Assembly: GCF_021502655.1 (NCBI RefSeq)
Contig: NZ_JAKFFT010000004.1
Location: 62,001-126,000, forward strand
DNA: 64,000 bases
From: Dyadobacter sp. CY347
Lineage (GTDB): Bacteria; Bacteroidota; Bacteroidia; Cytophagales; Spirosomataceae
Direction: 5' to 3'
The position numbers and the translations under genes were made by a program. The notes under the pieces are model-generated. The model was not told the origin of the DNA. It made no database searches and worked only from the letters and a program-made list of their open reading frames with translations. Shown in pieces: positions 42,808-52,138 of this stretch (position 1 is its first letter; every line of letters starts with the position of its first letter).

Positions 42808-44280
42808 ATGAACAAAGCTGAAATTTTAAAAAAGATCCTTTTCGTTCTGCCGTTTTTCATGCTGGCAAGCTGCGAGGATTTTCTTTCGACAGAACCGGAC
42901 AGCACGCGGGCCACGATCAACACGCCCCAGCAGGTTTCTCAGTTACTAACAACAGCCTATCCGCAAGGAGGTTATGTTGTTTTTGCAGAATCCATGAGCG
43001 ATAATGTTGCTGACAAGGGCATTGGCGAAGATGATAAAACTAACCGGGCATCATTTCTTTTTGAAGAAGTGGAAGCCACGGTCGATGAGCAGGATTCTCC
43101 CGACCAATATTGGGCTGAATGTTACCGGGCTGTTTCTGTCGCCAATCAGGCCCTGGACATCATCAGCAAGTCTCCGGACCCATCGCAATATAATGCACAG
43201 CGCGGTGAAGCATTGGTGGCACGGGCTTATGCGCATTTTATGCTGGTCAATTTTTTCAGCAAGTTTTTCGATCCAAGCAAGCCCAACACGGAGCCGGGCA
43301 TTCCCTATGTTACTGAGCCCGAAACAGTTGTTTTGAAAAAATATGAAAGAGGAACTGTTTCCGGCGTGTATCAAAAAATTGAGCAGGATTTGCTTGAAGG
43401 TTTGCCGCTGATCAGTGACGGTTCATACACGATTCCGAAATACCATTTTAACCGTGCAGCCGCAAATGCTTTTGCAGCCCGTTTTTATCTGGTTAAAAGG
43501 GATTATCCCAAAGTGATACAGTATGCCAATGACGTTTTCCCGGGCAGCAGCATTGTGGATAATCTAAGGCCTTGGAATACAACATATTCCAGTCTTTCAC
43601 CCCAGGAATTGTACAACACATATTCCAGGGCCAGTCAGAATGCAAACCTGATGCTTGTGGAAACTGCTTCGCTTTTTGGCAGGCACGTTGCGCGATATCG
43701 TTTTGGAATGAATTTCCGGAAATGGCAGGAAATTTCAGAAGGAGAAGGCATAATCACTGAGTCGCCTGGCTGGTCATATCCGCTTTATTCCCAGGGAGAT
43801 AATAATTATCTGATCCCGAAATTGAATGAGTATTTTGTGAGAGAATCGGTTAATGCGGAGATTGGACAGCCTTATGTTATGTTGCCGATCTTCACGGCCG
43901 AAGAAGTGCTTTTCAACCGCGCCGAGGCCAATGCATTCATGGGCAACACAGCGGCGTCCCTGGCCGACCTGAATTTATTTGTAAGCAAACGTGTAGACAA
44001 CTATGTTGCCGGAAAACACATGGTTACTGCTGCGAGTATCCGGCGGTTCTTTGGAACGAGCAATCTCAGGGACGGGATCATCAATACAATCCTGTCTTTC
44101 AAACGTGTCGAATTCGTTCAGGAAGGCATGCGCTGGTTTGATTTGCAGCGTTATGCGGTGCCGGTAACGCATGAAACGGTTAATGGCGGCACAATCACGG
44201 TTCCGGCGGATGATCCGAGACGGATCTTGCAAATTCCGCAGTCAGCTACATTAGCAGGAATTGAACAAAATAAGCGTTGA
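42808..44280 (+). CDS. SusD/RagB-family nutrient-binding lipoprotein
   Basis: 490 residues from the ATG at 42808 (MNKAEILKKILFVLPFFM), which begins a lipoprotein signal with C22 in LASCEDF; the frame is open upstream to 42760 and overlaps susC by 4 nt, but that lead lacks a signal. The family stretch EDFLSTEPDSTRATINTPQQ follows, then helical TPR-like repeats (YWAECYRAVSVANQALDII, LVARAYAHFMLVNFF) and the C-terminal SusD block (VEFVQEGMRWFDLQRY). SusD proteins form the extracellular lid over the SusC pore and bind the substrate. Preceded directly by its SusC partner. Confidence 0.93.
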   Translation: MNKAEILKKILFVLPFFMLASCEDFLSTEPDSTRATINTPQQVSQLLTTAYPQGGYVVFAESMSDNVADKGIGEDDKTNRASFLFEEVEATVDEQDSPDQYWAECYRAVSVANQALDIISKSPDPSQYNAQRGEALVARAYAHFMLVNFFSKFFDPSKPNTEPGIPYVTEPETVVLKKYERGTVSGVYQKIEQDLLEGLPLISDGSYTIPKYHFNRAAANAFAARFYLVKRDYPKVIQYANDVFPGSSIVDNLRPWNTTYSSLSPQELYNTYSRASQNANLMLVETASLFGRHVARYRFGMNFRKWQEISEGEGIITESPGWSYPLYSQGDNNYLIPKLNEYFVRESVNAEIGQPYVMLPIFTAEEVLFNRAEANAFMGNTAASLADLNLFVSKRVDNYVAGKHMVTAASIRRFFGTSNLRDGIINTILSFKRVEFVQEGMRWFDLQRYAVPVTHETVNGGTITVPADDPRRILQIPQSATLAGIEQNKR

Positions 44281-44298
44281 CCCTAAGCATTTAATGAT

Positions 44299-45225
44299 AT
44301 GATGATGAAACAATTACATAAAATATTCTTCGCAGCAATGTTCCTGTCCATCGGACTAAGCGGCTGTAAGGAGGAAGAGATAGGGGAGGTGGAAGACATT
44401 CCCGGCCTTGGAGGTGACGAATGGGTGCAGGGGCCAGTTGATAAATGGATCCTGGACAGCCTTGTAACGCCTTATAACATCTCAGCCAAGTACAAATGGG
44501 ACCAGTTTGAATTTGGTAACATCACCAAAACGCTCGTTCCACCGGATGAATCACAGGTTATCCCGTTGCTGAGCACCATCAAAAAAGCGTGGACCGTTCC
44601 TTACGTGCAGGAAGCCGGGAAAGTTTTTTACAACAAATTTTCGCCAAAATTCTTCATCCTCTCAGGCAGTAACGAGTACAATGCCGAAGGATCGATCACG
44701 CTGGGAACGGCTGAGGGTGGGCGTAAGGTCGTCCTGTTTGGGGTTAATCTGTTCAAGATAAAAGGAATGGCCGGGTACGATGCTGCGCGGGATTCGTCTT
44801 TCGTAAAAGACTGGTTTTTACATACTATCCATCACGAATTTGGTCATATTCTGCACCAGACTGTGCTCTATCCGGTTGAATACAAAGCGATTTCCAAAGC
44901 ATTGTATCAAGGCGGTAACTGGATCAACTGGTCGGATACGGATGCGCGCCGGGACGGGTTTATTACGGCTTACAGTTCATTGAATTTTGACGAGGATTTT
45001 GTAGAAATGATCGCAATGATGTTGACGGAAGGAAAGGCAGGTTTTGATAAAATCGTCAATTCTATTCCCGAAGGCACGAGTCCCCGTGGAACAACCAGAG
45101 AGCAGGCGCAAGCGGCATTAAGACAAAAAGAAGCAATTGTGGTTGCTTATTACAAAAACACCTGGAAAATTGACTTTTACAGCCTGCAAAACGGGGTTAG
45201 GGGATCAATGAACAAGCTTTTTTAA
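44299..45225 (+). CDS. Zinc metallohydrolase lipoprotein linked to a SusCD uptake locus
   Basis: 308 residues with a lipoprotein signal ending at C23 (LSGCKEEE). The zinc motif HEFGH lies at 179-183 within HHEFGHILHQ, and a late glutamate in EDFVEMIAMML may be the third ligand. This matches the family of substrate-import-associated zinc metallohydrolase lipoproteins that are encoded beside SusCD genes in Bacteroidota. It would act on the cell surface, cutting a peptide or amide substrate before uptake. It starts 18 nt after the SusD gene and is followed 22 nt later by a DUF4302 gene. Confidence 0.87.
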   Translation: MMMKQLHKIFFAAMFLSIGLSGCKEEEIGEVEDIPGLGGDEWVQGPVDKWILDSLVTPYNISAKYKWDQFEFGNITKTLVPPDESQVIPLLSTIKKAWTVPYVQEAGKVFYNKFSPKFFILSGSNEYNAEGSITLGTAEGGRKVVLFGVNLFKIKGMAGYDAARDSSFVKDWFLHTIHHEFGHILHQTVLYPVEYKAISKALYQGGNWINWSDTDARRDGFITAYSSLNFDEDFVEMIAMMLTEGKAGFDKIVNSIPEGTSPRGTTREQAQAALRQKEAIVVAYYKNTWKIDFYSLQNGVRGSMNKLF

Positions 45226-45247
45226 TTGTATTTCAAAATATTTTCGG

Positions 45248-46552
45248 ATGAAAAACTCCATTTTATATCTGCTGTTTTTGTGCGCCTTTCTTACTGCTTG
45301 TGAAAGTAGCGATGACACGCTTTTTGAAGAAACAGCCGATGCACGGTTAAATGCGGCCATTGCGTCATACGAAAAGCAACTGGTAGAAGCTCCTAATGGC
45401 TGGAATGCCGTCGTTTACCCTGGCGGTGGCGGGACTTATGGTTTTCATTTTAAATTCGATGAAAAGAACCGTGTGACCATGTTCTCGGATTTTTCAGACG
45501 AATCCGCTGCCAAGCCAAAGGAAAGCAGTTACCGGTTAAAAGCAGTGCAAACGCCGGTGCTGATCTTTGACACTTATTCTTATCTGCACATTCTTTCTGA
45601 TCCGGATGAGGAAGTGAATGGCGGCGTGCGAGGCGAAGGACTGCTGTCCGACTTCGAGTTCAGCATCTTCCCTGATTCGGTAAAAGCTGAGTCGATCACG
45701 CTTGTTGGCCGGAAAAATAATAGCAGATTGATCCTCACCAAAGCAACACAGGCCCAGGCCGCATCTTACGCCGCTGGCAATTTGGCAAAAGGAGTTTTGT
45801 TCAATAACATCACCAAATACCTGGCATATTTCAAACGGGTCACTTTGGGAAATGTAACTTATGAAATCACATTAAGCCCAAGCACGCGCACCATCAAAAT
45901 GACCTGGCTGGATGGAAGCATACCAAAGGTTTTTACAACCAATTATTACTTTACAGAGGCCGGCGTAGCATTCGCCTCGCCATTGGTGAACGGTTCGCAA
46001 ACCATCACCGGCTTTACAAATATCACCTGGAATGCCAATGCTGTTCAGGTAGGGGTTACGGCCGGTGGATTAAAAGGGACAGTGGTAAGCGCGATTAAGC
46101 CGCTGTCGGTGGATCTGGCAGCTTCCAGAAGATGGTGGCAGGAGCCGATTGAATCCGGTGGCGACTGGCGTTCACTGCAAGGATTTCATGTGAATGGTGT
46201 CGATGATGCATTCAAAGTGCAAGATTTGAAAGTGGACGAAGCACAATATGCATTTGTCATTTATCAGCCCGGATATGGTGCAACTTTTGACCTTTTCGGT
46301 CCAATATTTTTCGAAGATGATGCGCTAAGGCTTATTTACGGTTTTGCGCCCGCTACACCGACTTTTGCCAGCGATGGCCGTATCATTTTCCGTGATGCAG
46401 GAACGTTCGGCAAAGTTCCTACAACAGGCCCAGCAGTAGAAACTGCCAAGTTGCTTTATGAGCCGAGCGGATATTATCTTATCCAAACTTCTTCAACAAC
46501 GTATGATATGGTCAGTGCAAAGGATGCTAAGTCCTGGATCAACTGGCAGTAA
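45248..46552 (+). CDS. DUF4302 family lipoprotein
   Basis: 434 residues with a lipoprotein signal ending at C18 (LTACESSD). The start of the mature part, RLNAAIASYEKQLVEAPNGWNAVVYPGGGGTYGF, and the beta-rich middle are the DUF4302 pattern. DUF4302 proteins are found almost only beside SusCD plus zinc metallohydrolase genes; they are presumed surface lipoproteins that help bind or process the substrate. It is the last gene of the locus and ends in a good terminator. The function is otherwise unknown. Confidence 0.82.
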   Translation: MKNSILYLLFLCAFLTACESSDDTLFEETADARLNAAIASYEKQLVEAPNGWNAVVYPGGGGTYGFHFKFDEKNRVTMFSDFSDESAAKPKESSYRLKAVQTPVLIFDTYSYLHILSDPDEEVNGGVRGEGLLSDFEFSIFPDSVKAESITLVGRKNNSRLILTKATQAQAASYAAGNLAKGVLFNNITKYLAYFKRVTLGNVTYEITLSPSTRTIKMTWLDGSIPKVFTTNYYFTEAGVAFASPLVNGSQTITGFTNITWNANAVQVGVTAGGLKGTVVSAIKPLSVDLAASRRWWQEPIESGGDWRSLQGFHVNGVDDAFKVQDLKVDEAQYAFVIYQPGYGATFDLFGPIFFEDDALRLIYGFAPATPTFASDGRIIFRDAGTFGKVPTTGPAVETAKLLYEPSGYYLIQTSSTTYDMVSAKDAKSWINWQ

Positions 46553-46581
46553 ATACATTGAATAAATTGGTCTAAAAGCAC

Positions 46582-46615
46582 AAAAAAACCACTACCATAA
46601 CGGAGTGGTTTTTTT
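46582..46615. terminator. Terminator between the two convergent SusCD loci
   Basis: Arms AAAAAAACCACT and AGTGGTTTTTTT around a 10-nt loop, between the DUF4302 stop (46552) and the 3' end of the second SusD (46653). The A/T tracts on both sides make it bidirectional. Confidence 0.88.
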
Positions 46616-46652
46616 GTTATCTCAAAGATCTTAATGTCAGCTGAATATCCGC

Positions 46653-48026
46653 TTAATTATAACCTTCATTCTGAACCAGCTTTTTGTTCACATCGATTTC
46701 ACGTTGCGGGATCGGGAAAATGAGCCTCGGTGAGTTGTAAGGGATCGTGCCGATGTTTTGCTTGTTACGTTTCGCGTCGTGCAGTGCCAAACCTTCAAAT
46801 GCAAGTTCCAGGTGACGTTCTTTCAGGATCGATGGCAATGTTACTGCGGTAGCAGCTTTCAGGCCCGCTCTCACGCGAATGCGGTTCATGTCAGCCAACG
46901 GCGTCGCGCCTACAACCGTTCCGAGGCGGAAGTTAGCTTCGGCACGCGTCAGATACATTTCGCCCAGACGGAACTGCAACACGTTGCCCAGGTTGTCCAG
47001 GTGCTTTTGCGTGTAAGTATTGTTTGGCGTCAGAAAGAATGCACCACGCTTATCCCCGGCTTCGTATAGAGCTCTGTGTTTAGCCAGGATACGGATGTCG
47101 CCGCGACCGCCTGTTCCCGGAATGTCATCAATCGTTGTCCCGAAGAATGTGTTCAGGTCGTTCGTTCCATCCTGCGAGGTTACGATAATAGAGAAAATGT
47201 ATTCTCTCGGATTGGCACCGCCATTGTTGATAAATGTATAAAACAATGATTCAAATGTGCTGTTGAGGCTGTATGCTCCCGATTCAATTACAGCATTAGC
47301 CTCTGCACGTGCCTGGGCAAAGTTGCTTTGTTGCAGGTAAACGCGTGAAAGCTGGGCCGAAGCAGCATATTTGTTAGCGTAAATGGTGTTGGTTTCCGGC
47401 AGTAGCGATTTCGCAGCATTAAGGTCTTCCAAAACTTGTGCATACACTTCTGCAACCGAGTTACGGGCGAGCTTATTCTCGTCCGTAACCACACGGGTTG
47501 GTTCCAGCACCAGCGGAACGCCCAGGTTTGCTGCGTTATCACCATCGCCCCAGGTTTTGGCGTATAACCTCACCAGGTCGAAATAAACGGATCCGCGAAT
47601 AAATCTTGCCTCACCCTCAATGCGGGCACGTTTCTCTTCATCCACAATGTCCAATGCAGACAAAACGTTGTTGCAGCGGTTTATTGCCACATATGAATCA
47701 CGCCAGGTCAATTCAGCCGCCAGGTTGACTGTCGTCAGCTGCTTTTCCGAGATCTCGAGCATATTTTGAAATGTTCCGCCGAAAGCGATTTCATCATTAT
47801 TCCCGAGAAGCTCAGACGAATACTGAAATGCGCCACCATAAACATCCACATCCTGGATTGCATCATAGCAGCCGATGAGCGTAACTTCTACGTCCTTTGA
47901 CGTGCTCAATGCGTCCGTTTCGTCAATGCTCTGGGTTGGATCAACATCCAGCTTACTATTACAGGCACTCGTAAAAAACAATCCCGTAGCCAGCGCTACA
48001 CTATATATGAAGATTTTCTTTTTCAT
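46653..48026 (-). CDS. SusD/RagB-family nutrient-binding lipoprotein (second locus)
   Basis: 457 residues with a lipoprotein signal ending at C22 (FTSACNSKLD). The mature start DVDPTQSIDETDALSTSKDVEVTLIG, the helical SYVAINRCNNVLSALDIV and the C-terminal ILKERHLELAFEGLALHDAKR are SusD family stretches. It lies 30 nt downstream of its SusC partner on the same strand and is the last gene of a two-gene unit; no enzyme or regulator gene follows. It is somewhat shorter than the first SusD. Substrate unknown. Confidence 0.93.
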   Translation of the reverse strand: MKKKIFIYSVALATGLFFTSACNSKLDVDPTQSIDETDALSTSKDVEVTLIGCYDAIQDVDVYGGAFQYSSELLGNNDEIAFGGTFQNMLEISEKQLTTVNLAAELTWRDSYVAINRCNNVLSALDIVDEEKRARIEGEARFIRGSVYFDLVRLYAKTWGDGDNAANLGVPLVLEPTRVVTDENKLARNSVAEVYAQVLEDLNAAKSLLPETNTIYANKYAASAQLSRVYLQQSNFAQARAEANAVIESGAYSLNSTFESLFYTFINNGGANPREYIFSIIVTSQDGTNDLNTFFGTTIDDIPGTGGRGDIRILAKHRALYEAGDKRGAFFLTPNNTYTQKHLDNLGNVLQFRLGEMYLTRAEANFRLGTVVGATPLADMNRIRVRAGLKAATAVTLPSILKERHLELAFEGLALHDAKRNKQNIGTIPYNSPRLIFPIPQREIDVNKKLVQNEGYN

Positions 48027-48056
48027 GATTTTTCAATTTAATGACCGGAAATACGA

Positions 48057-51000
48057 TTAGAAGCCGATGTTCACGCCGAACAGTATCGTCCGTGGCTGCG
48101 GAGCTGTGTAAAAGTCGTTTCCAAGCGCAAATTTCAAGTCCCTTTCGGAAATGTCATCGGTATTAACTTCCGGATCCCATCCTTTGTAATTGGTAAATGT
48201 TGCCAGGTTCATAGCAGAAACATACAGGCGCACACGGTCCATTTTCAGGCGGTTCGTTACACTGGATGGCAGGTTATAGCCCAATGTCATGGATCTCAAA
48301 CGCAGATATGAACCGTCATAAATGTAGCGTGAGGAAGCCTGGTTACCATTTCCTTTGTAAAAACGTGCTTCCGGAATGTCAGTGTCTGGATTCTCGGCAG
48401 TCCATGCATCGAGCTGGTCGGCTGTCTGGTTGTCCTCATAAATACCATTGGCAGAAGAATACTGGCCTACACCGTAGAAGTTGATCTTGTTCCCGGCAAC
48501 ACCATTGAAGAATACATTCAGGTCAAATCCTTTGAAGGAGAATGTATTCGTGATCCCGCCAACGAATTTTGGGTTTGGATTTCCTGCAACTACACGGCGC
48601 GCGCTGTTGTAGTTCGAGACAGTGGATCTGTCAATTACCCCATTTTCCTCCGTATTTTTATAAAAGAGCGCATCCCCGTTGGCTCTGTCGACTCCTGCAT
48701 ATTCAACAGTGTAAAACACACCCACCGGCTGACCTTCCATCACGCGGCTCATGCTGCGGATACCGCCTTCGATAATTTGTCCCTGGATGTCGGTAACCTT
48801 GTTTTTGTTGTTAGCAATGTTGAGCGAAGTATTCCATTTGAACTTACCGACAATGTTTTGGGTGTTTAAAACAAATTCAACTCCCTTGTTTTCAAGCTTA
48901 CCAACATTATCCACCCGTACAGCGAAACCCGAAGTAGCAGGCACATTGACTTCGAGCAACAAACCATTGGTTTTCTTCACATAGTAATCAATTTCACCAT
49001 TGATACGGTTGTTAAATAATCCAAAATCAAGACCGAAATCTGCCTGATTCGTGGTTTCCCATTTCAAGTTAGGGTTAGCAAGCTGAGATGGGCGCTGACC
49101 GGCAGCACCTGCATAACCCGCATCTCCCGCGAACAGTCCCAGCTGCGGAAAGTCGCCTATTTCAGAGTTTCCTGTTGTTCCATAGCTTCCCCTCAGTTTA
49201 AGAAAGCTCAGCGTAGTGTTGTTTTTCAGGAAAGATTCCTCTGTCAAAACCCAGCCGGCGGATACGGAAGGGAAAAATCCGTAGCGGGAGTTGGCACCAA
49301 ATCTGGAAGATCCGTCAATACGCGCGCTGGCAGCAAACAAATATTTTTCCGAAAATTTGTAGTTCAAACGCAGGAAATAAGAAAGGAAACGGTAATTGGT
49401 CTCGCTGGAACTTCCGTCCGACTTGGTAGCAGCACTGGCGATTTTCTTGTAAGAATTGGAAGGGAATTGCGTTCCGGCAGTCGAGCTTATCTTTGTTTGT
49501 GATTGCTGATACGACATCCCCAGCGTTGCATTTAATGCATGCACACCAAAGGTTTTATCGAAGCTCAGAAAGTTGTTGGTATTATAGTTCGTTACAAATG
49601 TTCCAAAGTTCTCTCCCAAGCCATTTGTCGCCTGATCGATATTCCGGATGTTCTGGCTTTGATAATAGCTTTCTTCATTCTGGTTTAACAAGTCAATACC
49701 CAACTCACTGCGGAATTTCAGCGCAGGCAAAAGGTTGATCTGCGCATAAGCATTGGTCAGGTTACGGAACGAGGTCGCCGTAAAGCTCGCATAATTGATC
49801 GAGATCATTGGATTGAAATACAGAGGCAGGTTCACATCCCCGGGAGGTGTTCCAATAGGCAGGCCCGTTTCCGGATCTGTAAATGGCGTCAAGGGCGTTA
49901 ATGCGGCCATTTGCAGCGGATTGGAGAATGAGTTATCTCCCGGCAAGCGCTTGTTTACTGTTCTCGCCAAACCCATCGATAATCCGATCTGCAACCAGTT
50001 ATATGCCTGATGATCCAGGTTCATGCGGGTCGAAAGCCTGTCCAGCTCATTGCCGATAATAGTCCCTTTTTGATCCAAATATTGACCCGAAAGAAAAAAT
50101 TTCGTTTTCTCGCTGCCACCATTTAGCTGAAAGTCAAGCTGTTGCATAGCACCTTTATTGAATGCCTGATCCTGCCAGGGATAATCCTTTTGCTGAGGTG
50201 TGTTGGCCGTTCCCAAACTGTAATAATCCAGGCGGTCCAGGAAATACGCCGTGCTTGATTCGGGATCGCTAGGCTCAATTTCATCAATGCGGTCACTGTT
50301 TAATGCAGCAGCAGTGTAGAACTTCACGTATTGTTCTGCATTCAAAAAATTCACACGTCGTGTGGCCTCAGAGGTTCCAAGCTGGTAATTGATGCTGACA
50401 TTCGTTTTTCCGGCCTTACCACGTTTTGTTGTGATCAAAACAACCCCGTTTGCAGCACGGGAACCATATATAGCACCCGCAGAAGCGTCTTTCAGGATTT
50501 CAATAGACTCAATGTCATTTGAATTGATATCAGACAATGGGTTCGTCGCTCCGCCATCGCTGTTGCTCTGGTCGGAAGTTGTGATAGGCATCCCATCCAC
50601 CACATAAAGCGGCTGGCTACTTGCGCTGATAGAAGAATTTCCGCGGATACGCACATTGATCGCCTGTCCCAGCTTTCCCGATCCACTATTGACATAAACG
50701 CCAGCCGCGCGGCCTTGCAAGGCAGCATCCACACTCGCAACAGGCATATTTTGAATTTCCGTTCCTTTCACCTGGGCAATGTTTCCGGTAAGGTCACGCT
50801 TGATCTGCGATCCAAAACCTGTTACCACCACCTCACTCAGACTACGCGTATCACTCGACATTTTTACGTCAATAACGCTCTGGCTTCCAACAGTCACTTC
50901 CTGGGCCGTCATACCCACAAAGCTGAAAATAAGGACAGATGTTGATGAAGGAGCACTGATGCTGTAATTCCCGTCGGCGTCCGTCTGCGTCCCAACCGTA

Positions 51001-51146
51001 GAACCCTTGACTTGCACAGTGGCGCCTGGCAACGGAGATGAGTCATTATCCGTTGTAACTTTTCCAGTGACTTGAACACTCTGCCCATAGGCGGAGATCC
51101 ATGTGCTAAGCAAGCAAAACATTGCTAATAGCAGAACTTTTTTCAT
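48057..51146 (-). CDS. SusC/RagA-type TonB-linked outer-membrane transporter (second locus)
   Basis: 1029 residues. Signal peptide (ending YGQS), carboxypeptidase-regulatory-like domain (VTGKVTTDNDSSPLPGATVQ), the linker LSEVVVTGFG, plug (VDAALQGRAAGVYVN), and the SusC signature SNDIESIEILKDASAGAIYGSRAANGVVLITTKRGK. The barrel is rich in aromatic strands and ends RTILFGVNIGF. It should transport the substrate captured by the SusD encoded just downstream. A good promoter lies 37 nt upstream of its ATG. Different plug and barrel sequence from the first SusC, so it presumably takes another nutrient. Confidence 0.94.
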   Translation of the reverse strand: MKKVLLLAMFCLLSTWISAYGQSVQVTGKVTTDNDSSPLPGATVQVKGSTVGTQTDADGNYSISAPSSTSVLIFSFVGMTAQEVTVGSQSVIDVKMSSDTRSLSEVVVTGFGSQIKRDLTGNIAQVKGTEIQNMPVASVDAALQGRAAGVYVNSGSGKLGQAINVRIRGNSSISASSQPLYVVDGMPITTSDQSNSDGGATNPLSDINSNDIESIEILKDASAGAIYGSRAANGVVLITTKRGKAGKTNVSINYQLGTSEATRRVNFLNAEQYVKFYTAAALNSDRIDEIEPSDPESSTAYFLDRLDYYSLGTANTPQQKDYPWQDQAFNKGAMQQLDFQLNGGSEKTKFFLSGQYLDQKGTIIGNELDRLSTRMNLDHQAYNWLQIGLSMGLARTVNKRLPGDNSFSNPLQMAALTPLTPFTDPETGLPIGTPPGDVNLPLYFNPMISINYASFTATSFRNLTNAYAQINLLPALKFRSELGIDLLNQNEESYYQSQNIRNIDQATNGLGENFGTFVTNYNTNNFLSFDKTFGVHALNATLGMSYQQSQTKISSTAGTQFPSNSYKKIASAATKSDGSSSETNYRFLSYFLRLNYKFSEKYLFAASARIDGSSRFGANSRYGFFPSVSAGWVLTEESFLKNNTTLSFLKLRGSYGTTGNSEIGDFPQLGLFAGDAGYAGAAGQRPSQLANPNLKWETTNQADFGLDFGLFNNRINGEIDYYVKKTNGLLLEVNVPATSGFAVRVDNVGKLENKGVEFVLNTQNIVGKFKWNTSLNIANNKNKVTDIQGQIIEGGIRSMSRVMEGQPVGVFYTVEYAGVDRANGDALFYKNTEENGVIDRSTVSNYNSARRVVAGNPNPKFVGGITNTFSFKGFDLNVFFNGVAGNKINFYGVGQYSSANGIYEDNQTADQLDAWTAENPDTDIPEARFYKGNGNQASSRYIYDGSYLRLRSMTLGYNLPSSVTNRLKMDRVRLYVSAMNLATFTNYKGWDPEVNTDDISERDLKFALGNDFYTAPQPRTILFGVNIGF

Positions 51147-51182
51147 AATTGCTAGATTTGGTTAATTCAAAATTCACTAAAA

Positions 51183-51211
51183 CAAATATATTGTTTTCGG
51201 CCTGATAACAA
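51183..51211 (-). promoter_or_regulatory. Promoter of the second SusCD operon
   Basis: On the minus strand TTG (51209-51211), 18-nt spacer, then TATATTTG (51183-51190), a full match to TAnnTTTG. It lies 37 nt upstream of the SusC ATG, leaving a short leader without obvious regulatory structure. Confidence 0.65.
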
Positions 51212-51361
51212 AATTTTGTAAAAGCCATTCCAGGAGTAATGTTTACAATGCATGGAGGCACACAGCGCCGACACTAGCATTGTGCACATGGTAATAATCT
51301 TGCGCTGTGGAACGGAGTATGTTTCGGAGTAGAGGCTACAAATATAAAAATTATAATATTC

Positions 51362-52138
51362 CTACCAATACTTGCCGTGCGTCCGCGAAAAAATTACTCC
51401 TCTCCAGAAAATCCGGAGGTGGTTGAAAATGGATGGAATCAGACCGAAATGTTTGTGTAAAACTTTAAACCGGTCGATCAGGGAGCGGCGGTGATTTTGA
51501 ATGGAAACTCCGCCTATGAGATAGCGGCAAAGAGGAGATTTTATATAGTATGGACTGCCGGATTTTTTCAAACATTCAATTTCCCAGTCAATGTCTGCGC
51601 TGAGATTGTCAATGTCATATGTAGGGGCAATGGACCTTTTCGCAATAAATGCCTGGTGGCAAACTTTCATCCCTAACGCAAAGTCCTGCCATTTCAGATC
51701 GTTTGGCAGCGAATGTGGCGTAAATTCACTTCGCAAACCCACTTCATCGCCATTTTCACGAACGAGCATGGCATCGCTGTAATAAACATCCGCATCTGAC
51801 TCAAATGCTGAAAATAGGGTTTTCAAGACATTAGGGTCGAAAATTTCATCGCCAGCATTCAAAAACCAAACATATTTTCCCCGGGCAAGCGCAAGCCCTT
51901 TGTTCATCGCATCGTACAGACCACGGTCGGGTTCTGAAACTATTTTTGATATAAACGGATATCGTTCAGCGATTTGCAGCGTGTTGTCTTTGGATTTTCC
52001 GTCGATAATCAGGTATTCCACAGCTTCCCGATTGGTAATGTTGTTCAGCGCATGTTGGGCACTTTGAAGGGTGCGTTCGAGAAACTGTTCAGCGTTGTAC
52101 GTGATCGTGATGATCGTGAGCAGCGGGGAGTTATTCAT
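51362..52138 (-). CDS. Glycosyltransferase family 2
   Basis: 258 residues, GT-A fold. The start PLLTIITITYNAEQFLERTL is the GT2 nucleotide-binding strand-helix, YLIIDGKSKDNTL and SEPDRGLYDAMNKGLALARG follow, and LNAGDEIFDPN carries the acidic metal-binding stretch (here AGDE in place of the D-x-D). It transfers a sugar from a nucleotide donor to an acceptor, probably in the build-up of a surface polysaccharide or glycan. It overlaps the preceding GT4 gene by 8 nt, so the two act in succession in the same chain. Confidence 0.9.
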   Translation of the reverse strand: MNNSPLLTIITITYNAEQFLERTLQSAQHALNNITNREAVEYLIIDGKSKDNTLQIAERYPFISKIVSEPDRGLYDAMNKGLALARGKYVWFLNAGDEIFDPNVLKTLFSAFESDADVYYSDAMLVRENGDEVGLRSEFTPHSLPNDLKWQDFALGMKVCHQAFIAKRSIAPTYDIDNLSADIDWEIECLKKSGSPYYIKSPLCRYLIGGVSIQNHRRSLIDRFKVLHKHFGLIPSIFNHLRIFWRGVIFSRTHGKYW

